Origin: Mycolicibacterium komossense
GTDB taxonomy: Bacteria > Actinomycetota > Actinomycetes > Mycobacteriales > Mycobacteriaceae
Direction of reading: 5' to 3'
Assembly: GCF_025822605.1 (NCBI RefSeq)
Contig: NZ_JACKTY010000004.1
Coordinates: 92,686-156,685, forward strand
Length of the DNA: 64,000 nucleotides
In this document: in pieces, positions 17,476 through 27,241 of the stretch
Layout of the letters: each line of letters starts with the position of its first letter
Position numbering within the stretch: the first letter of the stretch is position 1
Position numbers and translations under genes: made by a program
The notes under the pieces: generated by a model
What the model was told of the DNA's origin: nothing
What the model saw: the letters and a program-made list of their open reading frames with translations, nothing else
Databases searched by the model: none

Positions 17476-18807
17476 TCACGGCAGCGCGCCCGGGCTGAAC
17501 TCCTCGAGCATCTCGGTGACCAACGCCGCGATCGGCGACCGCTCGGAGCGCAACAGGGTGATGTGGGCGAACAGCGGATGCCCCTTGAGCTTCTCGATGA
17601 CGGCCGCGACACCGTCGTGGCGCCCGACCCGCAGGTTGTCGCGTTGGGCGACGTCGTGGGTGAGCACCACCCGGGAGCCCGCACCCAGACGTGACAGCAC
17701 GGTCAGCAGCACGTTGCGCTCCAGCGACTGGGCCTCGTCGACGATGACGAACGAGTCGTGCAGCGAGCGGCCTCGGATGTGGGTCAGCGGCAGGACTTCG
17801 AGCATGCCGCGCGAGAGCACCTCTTCGAGCACCGCGGGGCTGGCCAGCCCTTCCAGGGTGTCGAACACCGCTTGGGCCCACGGGCCCATCTTGTCGGCCT
17901 CGCTGCCGGGCAGATAGCCGAGTTCCTGGCCGCCCACGGCGTACAGGGGGCGGAAGACGACGACCTTGCGCTGGGTACGACGCTCCAGCACTGCCTCCAG
18001 CCCGGCGCACAACGCCAGCGCCGACTTTCCGGTGCCCGCCTTACCGCCGAGTGAGACGATGCCCACCGATTCGTCGAGGAGCAGATCCAGTGCAACGCGT
18101 TGTTCGGCCGACCTTCCCCGGAGGCCGAACACTTCGCGATCACCACGGACCAGCTGCACCCGCTTCTCGGCATTCACCCGGCCCAGCGCATGAGAGCTGC
18201 CACCGAGGAGCCGAATTCCGGTGTGACAGGGCAGATCCCGGGCCGAGGCCAGGTCGACCTCACCGTCGGCGAACAGAGTGTCGATCTCGTCACCCGCTAC
18301 GTCGATCTCTGTCATACCGGTCCAGCCGGAGGTGACGACGTCCTGTGCGTGGTATTCGTCGGCAGGCAGACCGACCGCGCCGGCCTTGACGCGGAGCGGA
18401 ATATCCTTGCTTACCAACGTGACCCGCTTACCCTCGGCGGCGAGATTGGCCGCGCAGGTCAGGATCCGGGAGTCGTTGCTGTCACCGCGGAAACCCAACG
18501 GCAGCACCGTCGGGTCACTGTGGTTGAGCTCGATCTGGAGCGTACCGCCTTGGGTACCAATGGGAATGGGTTGATCTAGTCGGCCGTGTTCCAATCGTAG
18601 ATCATCGAACATGCGGAGCGCCTGACGCGCGAACCACCCGAGTTCATGGTGGTGTCGTTTGGCTTCGAGCTCACTGATAACCACAAGTGGGACAACAACT
18701 TCGTGCTCGGCGAAGCGGTTGCAGGCCCACGGATCGGACAGCAGCACCGATGTGTCGAGCACATAGGTCTGGCGAGTGTCCGGGGAAACCGACGGCGAAT
18801 CAGTCAC
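17476..18807 (-). CDS. phoH2: PhoH2: PIN-domain/PhoH ATPase fusion (toxin)
   Basis: 443-residue fusion. The N-terminal PIN ribonuclease domain starts at [12 protein letters not shown] (residues 15-26); the C-terminal PhoH helicase-like ATPase has Walker A GKAGTGKS near residue 258 and Walker [14 protein letters not shown] near residue 352. In mycobacteria PhoH2 is described as a sequence-specific RNase and RNA helicase acting as toxin with the small PhoAT antitoxin encoded directly upstream. Here the GTG start lies inside the end of such a short ORF (18800-18937), with an 8-nt overlap. A GAGGAGCG ribosome site precedes it. Confidence 0.9.
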   Translation of the reverse strand: MTDSPSVSPDTRQTYVLDTSVLLSDPWACNRFAEHEVVVPLVVISELEAKRHHHELGWFARQALRMFDDLRLEHGRLDQPIPIGTQGGTLQIELNHSDPTVLPLGFRGDSNDSRILTCAANLAAEGKRVTLVSKDIPLRVKAGAVGLPADEYHAQDVVTSGWTGMTEIDVAGDEIDTLFADGEVDLASARDLPCHTGIRLLGGSSHALGRVNAEKRVQLVRGDREVFGLRGRSAEQRVALDLLLDESVGIVSLGGKAGTGKSALALCAGLEAVLERRTQRKVVVFRPLYAVGGQELGYLPGSEADKMGPWAQAVFDTLEGLASPAVLEEVLSRGMLEVLPLTHIRGRSLHDSFVIVDEAQSLERNVLLTVLSRLGAGSRVVLTHDVAQRDNLRVGRHDGVAAVIEKLKGHPLFAHITLLRSERSPIAALVTEMLEEFSPGALP

Positions 18808-18937
18808 GTGGCGCTCCTCGACCCCAGCGGCCCCGCGGAGTCATGTCGGCGGGCGCTGCGGCACCAGGACCGGGGCCGGCCCTTTTCGTATCGCTACGTC
18901 GGATGCCGCCCGGATAGCTGAGCATGTCGCTTGCCAT
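18800..18937 (-). CDS. phoAT: PhoAT-like antitoxin peptide upstream of phoH2
   Basis: A 45-codon ORF beginning ATG at 18937 ([20 protein letters not shown]) and ending in a TGA that overlaps the phoH2 GTG by 8 nt. The product is short and basic with a Pro/Gly/Ala middle. In M. smegmatis and M. tuberculosis an unannotated antitoxin gene, phoAT, occupies exactly this overlapping position. I identify it by place, overlap and size, not by recalled sequence. An internal ATG at 18925 is the alternative start. Confidence 0.6.
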   Translation of the reverse strand: MASDMLSYPGGIRRSDTKRAGPGPGAAAPADMTPRGRWGRGAPRD

Positions 18938-18988
18938 CGATTTTGAAGATAGTCGCGTTCCGGCATTCTCGCCGGACAGGCGCGCCGC

Positions 18989-19816
18989 CTAGATACTGAC
19001 GAACTCAGCCAGTTCCGCGCGCTCGCTCAGACCCAGGGCTGCGATCCCGTCGGCGACGACCTGTCGCAGCTGGTCAGGGCCGAAAATGCCGGCCTCGGCC
19101 ACCGCGGCACGCTTGTCGGCGTAAGCGACGATATCGGCGCCGGGAATCTGCGCCGCGGCAGCCTGGGTGGCCACCGCGCGCAACGTCTCCTCCTCGTCGA
19201 GTTCCAGGCAGAACCGCACGAGATTGGTGAAGAACAGTTCGTGGCGCTCCTCGTCGAGGGCGATCCGCTCGACCAGCGACCGCAGAGTCGGGTCCTCGAT
19301 CTGCTCGGCCAGGCGCCGGCAGAACACCGCGTGCGCGCGCTCGAAGAATGCCATGAACACCAGCGTCTCGATCTGGGTCAGCTGGTCGGCCCGGTAGCCC
19401 TTCATGACGTGCTCGACGCGGACGTCTTCGTTGGCGCTGGGATCGAAGTTGCGCGTCACCACAAGGTAGTTGCGCACGACGACCGCGTGGATGTGCTCCT
19501 CGGCGGTCCACCGGCCGATCCACCGGCCCCACTTCCAGTCCAGGATGAAGTGTTCGACGAGCTCGCGGTGGTAGGCAGCCAGGTTGTCCTTGACGATCAG
19601 CAGGATCTCCAGCGCGTCGACGACGGGCGCCGGCAGCGTCACCTCGGACGGATTCCAGTCCTCGCCACCGAGGAACGCGAAGTTGCGCCCCTGGTCAAAG
19701 GGCACGTAGTCATGAGCGAACCATTCGTCAGCCGTATCGAGGTGACGCTGGTAATTCTCGGCGACAATCGGCTCGAGGTCGAGCGTCAGCCGATTAGCAA
19801 CTGGAGTCTCAGCCAT
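18989..19816 (-). CDS. desA2: Acyl-ACP desaturase DesA2-type
   Basis: Soluble diiron acyl-[acyl-carrier-protein] desaturase-family protein, 275 residues, the same length as DesA2. Metal-ligand helices are visible: WTAEEHIHAVVVRNY (E-E-x-x-H) and ALDEERHELFFTNLV (E-x-x-H). The family introduces double bonds in fatty acyl chains for mycolic acid and lipid synthesis; in DesA2 the exact activity is debated. Located beside phoH2 as in Rv1094-Rv1095. A promoter-like pair sits so close to the ATG that the mRNA may be leaderless. Confidence 0.9.
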   Translation of the reverse strand: MAETPVANRLTLDLEPIVAENYQRHLDTADEWFAHDYVPFDQGRNFAFLGGEDWNPSEVTLPAPVVDALEILLIVKDNLAAYHRELVEHFILDWKWGRWIGRWTAEEHIHAVVVRNYLVVTRNFDPSANEDVRVEHVMKGYRADQLTQIETLVFMAFFERAHAVFCRRLAEQIEDPTLRSLVERIALDEERHELFFTNLVRFCLELDEEETLRAVATQAAAAQIPGADIVAYADKRAAVAEAGIFGPDQLRQVVADGIAALGLSERAELAEFVSI

Positions 19817-19822
19817 GAACTA

Positions 19823-19852
19823 AATGTAACCCGAAGACACATGTTCTTTGAA
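19823..19852 (-). promoter_or_regulatory. Candidate leaderless promoter of desA2
   Basis: On the minus strand, TTCAAA (19847-19852) and TACATT (19823-19828) are separated by 18 bp. The -10 box ends 6 nt before the desA2 ATG, so initiation would fall on or next to the start codon. No ribosome site is visible, which agrees with leaderless translation. Proposed from motif match only. Confidence 0.4.
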
Positions 19853-19918
19853 ATCGGGTGTGGCTGTGTCACGGAATCGGTGACTTTCGTCCTTTTCGCG
19901 GTGGACCCTGCGCGCCGG

Positions 19919-21400
19919 TTAGAGCGTCAGCCCCGGATACAGCGGGTTGGCGGCGAGCATCTCCGAGGCTTCTGCGTGCACCCGCTCGGCGATGCCGTCG
20001 GTGATCGTGTACTTGGCTTTGGAGGGGCCGTTCGACGCTTGGGTCGGTGTGGTGTTGGTGAGCACGTCGACCACCAGTTCCGCGGTCTTGTCGAATTCGT
20101 CGGCGCCGAACCCCCTGGTGGTCAGCGCGGGCGTGCCGAAGCGGATTCCGCTGGAGTACCAAGCGCCGTTGGGATCGTTCGGGATCGAGTTGCGGTTGGT
20201 GACGACGCCCGCGTCGAGCAGCGCCGATTCCGCCTGCCTGCCGGTCAGGCCGAACGATGTGACGTCCAGCAGCACGATGTGGTTGTCCGTGCCACCGGTG
20301 ACCAGACGCGCGCCCCGCTTGAGGAAGCCCTCGGCCAACGATTTCGCGTTGTCGGCCACCTGCTGGGCGTAGGCCTGGAACGACGGCTGCCGGGCCTCGG
20401 CGAGCGCGACGGCTTTGGCGGCCATCACGTGCGATAGCGGACCGCCGAGCACCATCGGGCAGCCCTTGTCGACCGCGTCGGAGTACTCCTTGGTGGCCAG
20501 CACCAGCCCGCCGCGGGGTCCACGCAGCGACTTGTGCGTGGTGGTGGTGGTGACGTGGGCGTGCGGTACCGGGTCTTCGTCGCCGGTGAACACCTTGCCC
20601 GCCACCAGTCCGGCGAAGTGGGCCATGTCGACCATCAGGGTGGCACCGACCTCGTCGGCGATCTCGCGCATCTTCGCGAAGTTCACCCGGCGCGGGTAGG
20701 CCGAGTAGCCGGCGACCAGGATCAGCGGCTTGAACTCGCGGGCGGCGGCAGCGACGGCCGAGTAGTCGATCAGGCCGGTCTCCGCGTCGGTGCCGTAGCT
20801 GCGCTGGTGGAACATCTTGCCGGAGATGTTGGGCCGGAATCCGTGCGTCAGGTGGCCCCCGGTATCCAGGGACATTCCGAGCAGACGCTGGTTGCCGAGC
20901 TTGTGGCGCAGCGACTCCCAGTCCGCTTCGGACAGGTCGTTGACGTGTTTGGCACCGAGCTCGGCTAGCCCCGGCGCCTCGATCCGGGTGGCCAGAATCG
21001 CCCAGAAGGCGACCAGGTTGGCGTCGATCCCGGAGTGCGGCTGAGCGTAGGCGTACGGCGAGCCGAACAGCTCACGGGCGTGCTCGGTGGCCACGCTCTC
21101 GACGGTGTCGACGTTCTGGCAGGCCGCGTAGAACCGATGCCCGATGGTGCCTTCGGCGTACTTGTCGGACAGCCAGGTCCCCATGGTCAGCAGCACCGCG
21201 GGCGACGCGTAGTTCTCGCTGGCGATGAGTTTGAGTGAATCCCGTTGATCGGCAAGTTCTTTACGGGTCGCAGCGGCGATCCGGGGTTCGACGGACTCGA
21301 TCACCTCCAGCGCGGCCCGGTAGGCGGTGCTCGCGGTGGCGGCGTACTCGGCGCCGGGCGCGGACGTAGTCAAGGAGGCGGTGTCGGTTTCCAAAGCCAT
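19919..21400 (-). CDS. glyA: Serine hydroxymethyltransferase, long (about 490-residue) type
   Basis: PLP enzyme interconverting serine and glycine with tetrahydrofolate. Motifs: [30 protein letters not shown] (PLP lysine in the THK), [12 protein letters not shown]. At 493 residues it exceeds the usual 420-430; the excess is an extended N-terminus and an insertion of about 60 residues between [12 protein letters not shown] and [10 protein letters not shown]. From memory this resembles the chlamydial-type long SHMT and differs from M. tuberculosis GlyA1 (426 residues), although it occupies the glyA1 position next to desA2. All catalytic landmarks are intact. Confidence 0.9.
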   Translation of the reverse strand: MALETDTASLTTSAPGAEYAATASTAYRAALEVIESVEPRIAAATRKELADQRDSLKLIASENYASPAVLLTMGTWLSDKYAEGTIGHRFYAACQNVDTVESVATEHARELFGSPYAYAQPHSGIDANLVAFWAILATRIEAPGLAELGAKHVNDLSEADWESLRHKLGNQRLLGMSLDTGGHLTHGFRPNISGKMFHQRSYGTDAETGLIDYSAVAAAAREFKPLILVAGYSAYPRRVNFAKMREIADEVGATLMVDMAHFAGLVAGKVFTGDEDPVPHAHVTTTTTHKSLRGPRGGLVLATKEYSDAVDKGCPMVLGGPLSHVMAAKAVALAEARQPSFQAYAQQVADNAKSLAEGFLKRGARLVTGGTDNHIVLLDVTSFGLTGRQAESALLDAGVVTNRNSIPNDPNGAWYSSGIRFGTPALTTRGFGADEFDKTAELVVDVLTNTTPTQASNGPSKAKYTITDGIAERVHAEASEMLAANPLYPGLTL

Positions 21401-21410
21401 AGCTACCAGC

Positions 21411-22622
21411 CTAAACGGTCCGCAGTGCCGACGGGATCAGCGGTTCGTCCAACAACCGGCCGAAGCGCTGCGTCAGGCTCACCTCGGCGGGGCGGGTATC
21501 GATCCATCCGCGTAACAGGCGATATCCCTCGACGTAGGTGCTGGTGTAGGCCCGCCACAGCGGGGACGACAGGAACCGCAACATCTGCCGGGCCCGGCCG
21601 TCGTCGACCAGCAGCCAGCGCTGCAGGAAGGCCACCACGTCATCGACGTCGCGGTGTTCGTCGTGCAGCATCAGCGCGGCATCCTGGCGGACGTCGGCCA
21701 ACGCGGCCGTCGCCGCCGAGACCGCCTCGGCGCGTTCGCCGTCGAACCGCAGGCCGAGGTCGGCGTAGATCTCGGTCGCCCAGGCGCCCCAGTCCGGGCC
21801 GATGGCCGCGTACAGGGCCAGGTCGGCCAGTCCCTCCGCCATCAGGCACTGCGGGGTGTTGACCAGGAAGATGGTCTGCTCGAGCTGATTTTGTCCGGCC
21901 ACCAACCCAAATTCTTTGCGGCAGTGCTCGGTGTGGTGGCCGGGGTAGGACTCGTGCGCGACCAGCCGCGGCAGGTTGGACATCTGCTGTTTGAGGTCGG
22001 CGTTGACCGCGACCGTCGAGGTGTAGTCGCCTTCGTAGTAGTTGAACCCCGACCACGGTTTGTCGGTGACGATCTCGTATTTGATCGTCTCGCGGTCCGG
22101 GAGCGGGTATTCGGCCCGCACCCGGTCGCGCAGCGCGCTGGAGAACGCGTCGATGGCCTCGCCGAGGCGCTCCGGCGCGATCTCCTCGGCGGTGCGGTGC
22201 GCCTGGACCCGCTCGGCCAGCGCACCGGTACCGCCGAGCGCCTGGTCGAGTTTGCGGTGGGCTTCGCGGTACTTCTCCGGATCACCCTTGGCGATGGTGA
22301 CGTCGAAGTAGTCCCGCACTTCGTCGACGAAGCCGACGTCCTCACCGGCGAATTTGCGGCCCGCACAGGCCAGGGCCCGCAGATGGGCGCCGATGTAATC
22401 GGCACGCGCGGCGGTGAACTCGTCCCCCCTGGGCACCTGCGGCAGCGCATCGAGCAACCGGGTGGCCTGCCGGGTCAGCTCGGCGGGGTCGGGGGTCGGC
22501 TCGTCGGCCACGGCCCGCCGCAACGCGGGATCCCCGGTGAAGGAGTCGACATAACCGTCCTCGATGCGATCGAAGCGCAGGCCGAGCAGCAGATACTCGC
22601 GGATCAGGGTGGCGGGCTCCAT
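21411..22622 (-). CDS. DUF885-family protein (metallopeptidase-like)
   Basis: 403 residues from the ATG at 22622 ([20 protein letters not shown]). The motif [14 protein letters not shown] near the middle matches the H-E-x-x-P-G-H zinc site of the DUF885 family, and a downstream helix with [13 protein letters not shown] supplies the expected Glu. The family resembles M3/M32-like carboxypeptidases; substrate unknown. The frame extends upstream to 22970 but overlaps the divergent coaA start and has no coding character there. No signal peptide, so cytoplasmic. Confidence 0.8.
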   Translation of the reverse strand: MEPATLIREYLLLGLRFDRIEDGYVDSFTGDPALRRAVADEPTPDPAELTRQATRLLDALPQVPRGDEFTAARADYIGAHLRALACAGRKFAGEDVGFVDEVRDYFDVTIAKGDPEKYREAHRKLDQALGGTGALAERVQAHRTAEEIAPERLGEAIDAFSSALRDRVRAEYPLPDRETIKYEIVTDKPWSGFNYYEGDYTSTVAVNADLKQQMSNLPRLVAHESYPGHHTEHCRKEFGLVAGQNQLEQTIFLVNTPQCLMAEGLADLALYAAIGPDWGAWATEIYADLGLRFDGERAEAVSAATAALADVRQDAALMLHDEHRDVDDVVAFLQRWLLVDDGRARQMLRFLSSPLWRAYTSTYVEGYRLLRGWIDTRPAEVSLTQRFGRLLDEPLIPSALRTV

Positions 22623-22699
22623 GCCTGTTAACGGTAGCGGCCACCCGCCACTCGCGCCCCAGCCGTCGCCTCGCCTGCGAGTACTGCAACACTGGGCAG

Positions 22700-23638
22700 A
22701 TGTCGCGGCTGAGCGAGCCGAGCCCCTATGTGGAGTTCGACCGGACGCAATGGCGGAGCCTGCGTATGTCGACGCCGCTGAAGCTGTCCGAGAGCGAACT
22801 TGTCGGACTGCGCGGTCTGGGTGAACAGATCGACCTGCTCGAAGTCGAGGAGGTCTACCTGCCACTGGCCCGGTTGATCCACCTGCAGGTCGCAGCGCGA
22901 CAACGACTCTTCTCCGCCACCGCGGAATTCCTCGGCGAAACGCACCAGAATCCCGACCGGCCGGTGCCATTCATCATCGGGGTCGCGGGCAGCGTTGCAG
23001 TCGGTAAGTCGACCACCGCGCGTGTGCTGCAGGCCCTGCTGGCCCGGTGGGAACACCATCCCCGGGTCGACCTGGTCACCACCGACGGCTTCCTGTATCC
23101 CAACGCCGAGCTGACGCGACGAAACATCATGCACCGCAAGGGTTTTCCGGAGAGCTACGATCGTCGCTCGCTGATGCGGTTCGTCACGACGGTCAAATCC
23201 GGCGCCGACCAGGTGTGTGCACCGGTGTACTCGCATCTGCAGTACGACATCATTCCCGGCGAGAAGCATCCGGTCCGCCACCCCGACATCCTCATCCTCG
23301 AGGGTCTCAACGTGCTGCAGACCGGTCCGACGCTGATGGTCTCGGACCTGTTCGATTTCTCGGTGTACGTCGACGCCCGGATCGAGGACATCGAGGGCTG
23401 GTACATCTCGAGGTTCCTGTCGATGCGGGCCGGTGCGTTCGCCGATCCGGCCTCGCACTTCCACCACTATTCGACGCTGACCGATGAGCAGGCCGTCTTC
23501 GCCGCCCGCGATATCTGGCAGTCGATCAACTTGCCGAACCTGATCGAGAACATCCTGCCGACGCGACCGCGGGCCACCATGGTGTTACGCAAGGACGCCG
23601 ACCATTCGATCAACCGACTGCGGCTGCGCAAGCTCTAG
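22700..23638 (+). CDS. coaA: Type I pantothenate kinase
   Basis: Phosphorylates pantothenate, the first and regulated step of coenzyme A synthesis. 312 residues, matching mycobacterial CoaA. P-loop [15 protein letters not shown] lies near residues 95-109, then [23 protein letters not shown] and the C-terminal [22 protein letters not shown], all typical of the bacterial type I enzyme. Divergent from the DUF885 gene with a 77-bp gap. Followed by a 49-nt hairpin. Confidence 0.95.
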   Translation: MSRLSEPSPYVEFDRTQWRSLRMSTPLKLSESELVGLRGLGEQIDLLEVEEVYLPLARLIHLQVAARQRLFSATAEFLGETHQNPDRPVPFIIGVAGSVAVGKSTTARVLQALLARWEHHPRVDLVTTDGFLYPNAELTRRNIMHRKGFPESYDRRSLMRFVTTVKSGADQVCAPVYSHLQYDIIPGEKHPVRHPDILILEGLNVLQTGPTLMVSDLFDFSVYVDARIEDIEGWYISRFLSMRAGAFADPASHFHHYSTLTDEQAVFAARDIWQSINLPNLIENILPTRPRATMVLRKDADHSINRLRLRKL

Positions 23639-23639
23639 C

Positions 23640-23688
23640 GATTTGGGCGTGTCCGCAACCGCTCAGCGGTCGCGAACACGCCCAAATC
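23640..23688. terminator. Bidirectional hairpin after coaA, variant of the 14823 palindrome
   Basis: 49-nt inverted repeat starting GATTTGGGCGTGTCCGC and ending GCGAACACGCCCAAATC, with 3-nt loop TCA and two mismatched pairs. It overlaps the last base region of coaA's trailer and lies 4 nt from the convergent membrane-protein gene. Length and core (GATTT-GGCGTGT-CG-AACCGCT) match the hairpin after fumC. Confidence 0.78.
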
Positions 23689-23692
23689 ATCG

Positions 23693-24100
23693 TTACGCGA
23701 GCCGCCGGACTCCGAGGTACTGCAGTTCCGCGAACACCGCGGTGTAAGCGGCGCAGCCCAGCATCACCGCCACCCCTGTCGCGGTCAGCGGGAAGACACC
23801 GGCGATGACGACAGCAACGGAAGCCAGCGTGCACACGATGTTGGCGACGATCACGCCGATACCGACAGTGCGCAACGCCGGCCGGGCGGCCAGCAGGTAG
23901 ACGACGGCGCCGTAGAGCACGAACGCCGCACCGAGCACATATGCGTGCATGGACGTGAGGCCGGTGACCGACGACACCGGGCCGGCGGCAGCGGCGATGA
24001 CCAGGCCTCCGAGGCCGGTCAGCGTGGCGTCGAGCCGCATCGCGAAGCGCAGCAGCGAATCGGTGGAATCAGATAGCGGGCGGGTGCTGGTGGCGGTCAT
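23693..24100 (-). CDS. Small four-helix membrane protein
   Basis: 135 residues from the ATG at 24100, which has CAGGAG 8 nt upstream; a longer frame to 24145 lacks support. Four hydrophobic helices (about residues 28-48, 54-75, 82-100, 104-125) and very few charged residues. No family recognised with certainty; similar small integral proteins are common in mycobacteria. It converges on coaA. Confidence 0.6.
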   Translation of the reverse strand: MTATSTRPLSDSTDSLLRFAMRLDATLTGLGGLVIAAAAGPVSSVTGLTSMHAYVLGAAFVLYGAVVYLLAARPALRTVGIGVIVANIVCTLASVAVVIAGVFPLTATGVAVMLGCAAYTAVFAELQYLGVRRLA

Positions 24101-24212
24101 ATCGGCTCCTGTGGCGATCGGCGTGGTGAGTGTCCAGGTGGACAACTCCGACCCTGCTCAGAAGCCACTGCCAGATCGACACCAGTCGCTGCCACCTACT
24201 GCCAACCGCAGG

Positions 24213-25598
24213 TCAGCGCGCCTGCTCGGCCACCATCCGGCCGCCGCGCAGATCCGCGGCGATCAACCTGGCCGCCGCGTTCTGCCAGTTGTGCAGCGAA
24301 CGTTGCGGTACCTCGGTGACGAACCACTGCCAGGCCTGGCGGGCCGTCGGATCCAGCCCGGCGGCCGTCGCGTTCTGCGCGTAGGCGCGCACGCCGACGA
24401 CATAGGGGAAGTAGAGCGCGTTGTAGTGCCGCCATTCCTCGGTGGTGCCGAAGCTGCCGCCATCGCGCGGTTTGAGCCGGGCGATCCGATCGGCCAGCAG
24501 CGCCTTCAGTTCGTTGGCCCGCTCGATGGGCTGATCGGGCACCCCGCGGGCCGCCAGCCGTTCATCGATCTCGGGCAGCGCGGTCAACGGACTCGCGACG
24601 AGCTTCGACAAATCGCCGTAATGGCCGAGGGCGCGGCGGGTCAGCCGGACGAAGGCGTCGTCGTCGATGTCCTCGAGCGGATCGCCGGACCGTAGCGGCA
24701 GCGCGGCCTCGGTGCTGCGCAGCGCGGCCCGATCGGCGCGCAGTACCGGCGATCGGGAGAACGCCAACCGGTCCAGGACACCGGCCAGCGGATCGGCCAG
24801 GACGTTGATCGAGATGGCGACGGCCAGGCTGGTGAACACCAGCACGGTGACCACCGTCCGGCCCTCACCAGCAGGGATGAAGGTCAAACCGATCAGCGCC
24901 TGCCCGGCGAACAACACGGCTACCAGCGCGGTGCCCACGAATGACCGCAGCATGTCGGCACGCAGCGCCTGACCCTCGTCGAAGGCGTCGGAGAGCGCGA
25001 CCGCGACACCGAGCAGCAGCACGTCGACACCCGTCGAGGCCAGCGCCAACCAGCTGGGCACCAGGCCCAGCGGAATGACCAGGATCGCGTTGCCGAGCGC
25101 GAAGAACAGGGTCGCGACGATCACCACACCGGTCACCGGGCCGGGCCGGCCGGGACGCAGCTGTGGACGGGCCACGGCCCAGATCATCGCCCCGAGCGCG
25201 GAGAGTGAGATGACCGCGAACAGCACCCAGTGCCCGGCCCGCAACGGCCCGTCCACGCCACCAGCCATCGTCGCCCCGACACCGGCCAGCACCGCCACCG
25301 CCGCGACGACCATCACCTCGCCGACGCGGCTACGCCAGTGATCGCAGGGGCGGGCCAGTTCGAGCAGCACCGCGAACCAGGCCACTCCGGGGACGGCCAC
25401 CAGATAGATCTCGATCGTGCCGAGTAGTTCGGCGTGTGCCGTCGCGGTCAGCCGCACCGCGTCCAGCACGACGACGAGGGCAAAACTGCCGAGGCCCAAG
25501 GCGGCCAGCGCGAGCACCGGTTTACGCGGATCGCGGGCCAGCAGATAGAGGCCCAGCCACCAGCTCAGAGCGAACACCACAGCTGAGAGCGCAGCCAT
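24213..25598 (-). CDS. Polytopic membrane protein with cytosolic C-terminal domain, unknown family
   Basis: 461 residues. The first 290 form about eight to nine hydrophobic helices with a 7TM-sensor-like rhythm (GLYLLARDPRKPVLALAALG, then evenly spaced helices to FIPAGEGRTVVTVLVFTSLAVAISI). Residues 300-461 are soluble, Arg-rich and contain PLTALPEIDERLAARG and WRHYNALYFPYVVGVRAYAQ. I do not recognise the family. No kinase, GGDEF or phosphatase motif is visible in the tail. Same strand as the prenyl transferase, 33 nt downstream of its stop. Confidence 0.6.
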   Translation of the reverse strand: MAALSAVVFALSWWLGLYLLARDPRKPVLALAALGLGSFALVVVLDAVRLTATAHAELLGTIEIYLVAVPGVAWFAVLLELARPCDHWRSRVGEVMVVAAVAVLAGVGATMAGGVDGPLRAGHWVLFAVISLSALGAMIWAVARPQLRPGRPGPVTGVVIVATLFFALGNAILVIPLGLVPSWLALASTGVDVLLLGVAVALSDAFDEGQALRADMLRSFVGTALVAVLFAGQALIGLTFIPAGEGRTVVTVLVFTSLAVAISINVLADPLAGVLDRLAFSRSPVLRADRAALRSTEAALPLRSGDPLEDIDDDAFVRLTRRALGHYGDLSKLVASPLTALPEIDERLAARGVPDQPIERANELKALLADRIARLKPRDGGSFGTTEEWRHYNALYFPYVVGVRAYAQNATAAGLDPTARQAWQWFVTEVPQRSLHNWQNAAARLIAADLRGGRMVAEQAR

Positions 25599-25631
25599 GG
25601 TCTCAGTGTGGCAGAAGGCTGTGCCGGGCAG

Positions 25632-26420
25632 CTAGGCGCCGAAGCGACGGTGTCGCTGGGTGTAATCACGCAGCGCACGCAGGAAGTCGACGCGCCGGAA
25701 GGCGGGCCAGTGTGCCTCGGTGAACCACATCTCCGAATAGGCGCTCTGCCACAGCAGAAACCCGGACAGCCGCTGCTCACCGGAGGTCCGGATGACCAGA
25801 TCGGGGTCGGGCTGGCCCGAGGTGTACAGATTTTCGGAGATGGCGTCGACGGTGACGGCTTCCACCAGTTGGTCGGGCGTCGCGCCGTTGGCCATTTCCT
25901 TGGACAGCAGCGCCCGCACGGCGTCGACGATCTCCTGCCGGCCGCCGTAACCGACGGCGACGTTGACGTGGAAGCCGCCGTTGGGGACGGTGTTCTCGAC
26001 GGCTTCGCGCAGGCGCCGCGCCGGTTCTTCGCCGAGCAGTTCCAGGTCGCCGACGGTCCGCACGCTCCAGTGGTTGGCCGGCGCGCAGATCTCTTCGACG
26101 ACGTTGGTGATGATCTCGATCAGTGCGGCGAGCTCGTCGGGATCGCGTTGCAAATTCTCGGTGGACAACAGGTAGACGGTGGTCATCTCGATGCCGGCTT
26201 CTTGGCACCAGCGCAGCATTTCGGCGATCTTCGCCGCACCCATCAGATAGCCGTAACTCACGTCGTCGTACCCGGCATCGCGGGCCCAACGGCGATTTCC
26301 GTCACATAAAACAGCGATATGACGGGGTAGTTGTGACTTGGATTGCAGGAGCTCCTGGCGTAACCGCATTTCGTAGATCCGGTACACCGGATCCTTCAAC
26401 CGCGGGGGAATGAGCTCCAC
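25632..26420 (-). CDS. Short-chain Z-isoprenyl diphosphate synthase (Rv1086-like)
   Basis: cis-Prenyltransferase (UPP-synthase family), 262 residues, the same length as Rv1086, which makes E,Z-farnesyl diphosphate for decaprenyl phosphate. Catalytic Asp lies in [16 protein letters not shown]; the C-terminal block [25 protein letters not shown] is the family signature. The GTG at 26420 ([14 protein letters not shown]) gives the conserved length; the frame remains open 63 nt further without support. Divergent from the hemolysin III gene. Confidence 0.92.
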   Translation of the reverse strand: MELIPPRLKDPVYRIYEMRLRQELLQSKSQLPRHIAVLCDGNRRWARDAGYDDVSYGYLMGAAKIAEMLRWCQEAGIEMTTVYLLSTENLQRDPDELAALIEIITNVVEEICAPANHWSVRTVGDLELLGEEPARRLREAVENTVPNGGFHVNVAVGYGGRQEIVDAVRALLSKEMANGATPDQLVEAVTVDAISENLYTSGQPDPDLVIRTSGEQRLSGFLLWQSAYSEMWFTEAHWPAFRRVDFLRALRDYTQRHRRFGA

Positions 26421-26493
26421 GAAAATCAAGACTACTGTGGCATTCGGAATGCTCGGACAAACCGGCACTGCCGATCTGGGCAATGGAGGTGCT

Positions 26494-27237
26494 ATGTCTT
26501 CGCCACTTGATACAGACGACTCCCGCGAGACGACCTCACCACATCTCGGGGAGGCCGAGGACTTTCCCGACGCCGTCGCCGACGGGGTCGCAGAGTTCTT
26601 CGGCCGACCGCGGTTACGGGGCTGGATCCACGTCTATTCGGCCGGAGTGGCCGCCATCGCCGGCGCCGCGCTGGTGTCGGTGTCCTGGGCTGTCGACTCC
26701 ACCCGGGCCGGCCTGGCGACGCTGCTCTACACCGCGACCATCGTCGCCATGTTCACCGTCAGCGCCGTCTATCACCGGGTGACCTGGAAGTCGCCGGACG
26801 CCCGCAAGTGGATGAAGCGCCTCGATCACTCGATGATCTTCGTGTTCATAGCGGGCAGTTACACGCCGTTCGCACTGCTGGCGTTACCGCAGCACAGCGG
26901 CTGGCTGCTGTTCTGGATGGTCTGGGGCGGGGCCGCCGCCGGGGTGACGCTCAAGATGTTCTGGCCGTCGGCGCCTCGCTGGGTGGGCGTCCCGCTGTAT
27001 CTGCTGTTGGGCTGGCTAGCGGTGGGATTCGCGGTGCCGATCACCGAGGGCGCCGGCGTCGCCGCGATGGTCCTGCTCGCCGTCGGTGGCGCGCTGTACA
27101 GCGTCGGCGGCATCTTCTACGCGCTGAAGTGGCCCAACCCGTGGCCGCGGACGTTCGGTCACCACGAGTTCTTCCACGCGTGCACGGCGGTCGCCGCCAC
27201 CTGCCACTACATCGCGATGTGGTTCGCGGTCTTCTGA
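26494..27237 (+). CDS. Hemolysin III/PAQR-family membrane protein (Rv1085c-like)
   Basis: 247 residues, seven hydrophobic helices, family YqfA/hemolysin III (progestin/adipoQ-receptor superfamily). Conserved points: [20 protein letters not shown] (S-x-x-x-H), [17 protein letters not shown] and [17 protein letters not shown], giving the metal-binding Ser/His/Asp set. The ATG at 26494 has GGAGGT 5 nt upstream; the first 30 residues are acidic and cytoplasmic. Divergent from the prenyl transferase with a 73-bp gap holding both promoters. Confidence 0.87.
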   Translation: MSSPLDTDDSRETTSPHLGEAEDFPDAVADGVAEFFGRPRLRGWIHVYSAGVAAIAGAALVSVSWAVDSTRAGLATLLYTATIVAMFTVSAVYHRVTWKSPDARKWMKRLDHSMIFVFIAGSYTPFALLALPQHSGWLLFWMVWGGAAAGVTLKMFWPSAPRWVGVPLYLLLGWLAVGFAVPITEGAGVAAMVLLAVGGALYSVGGIFYALKWPNPWPRTFGHHEFFHACTAVAATCHYIAMWFAVF

Positions 27238-27241
27238 CTCG

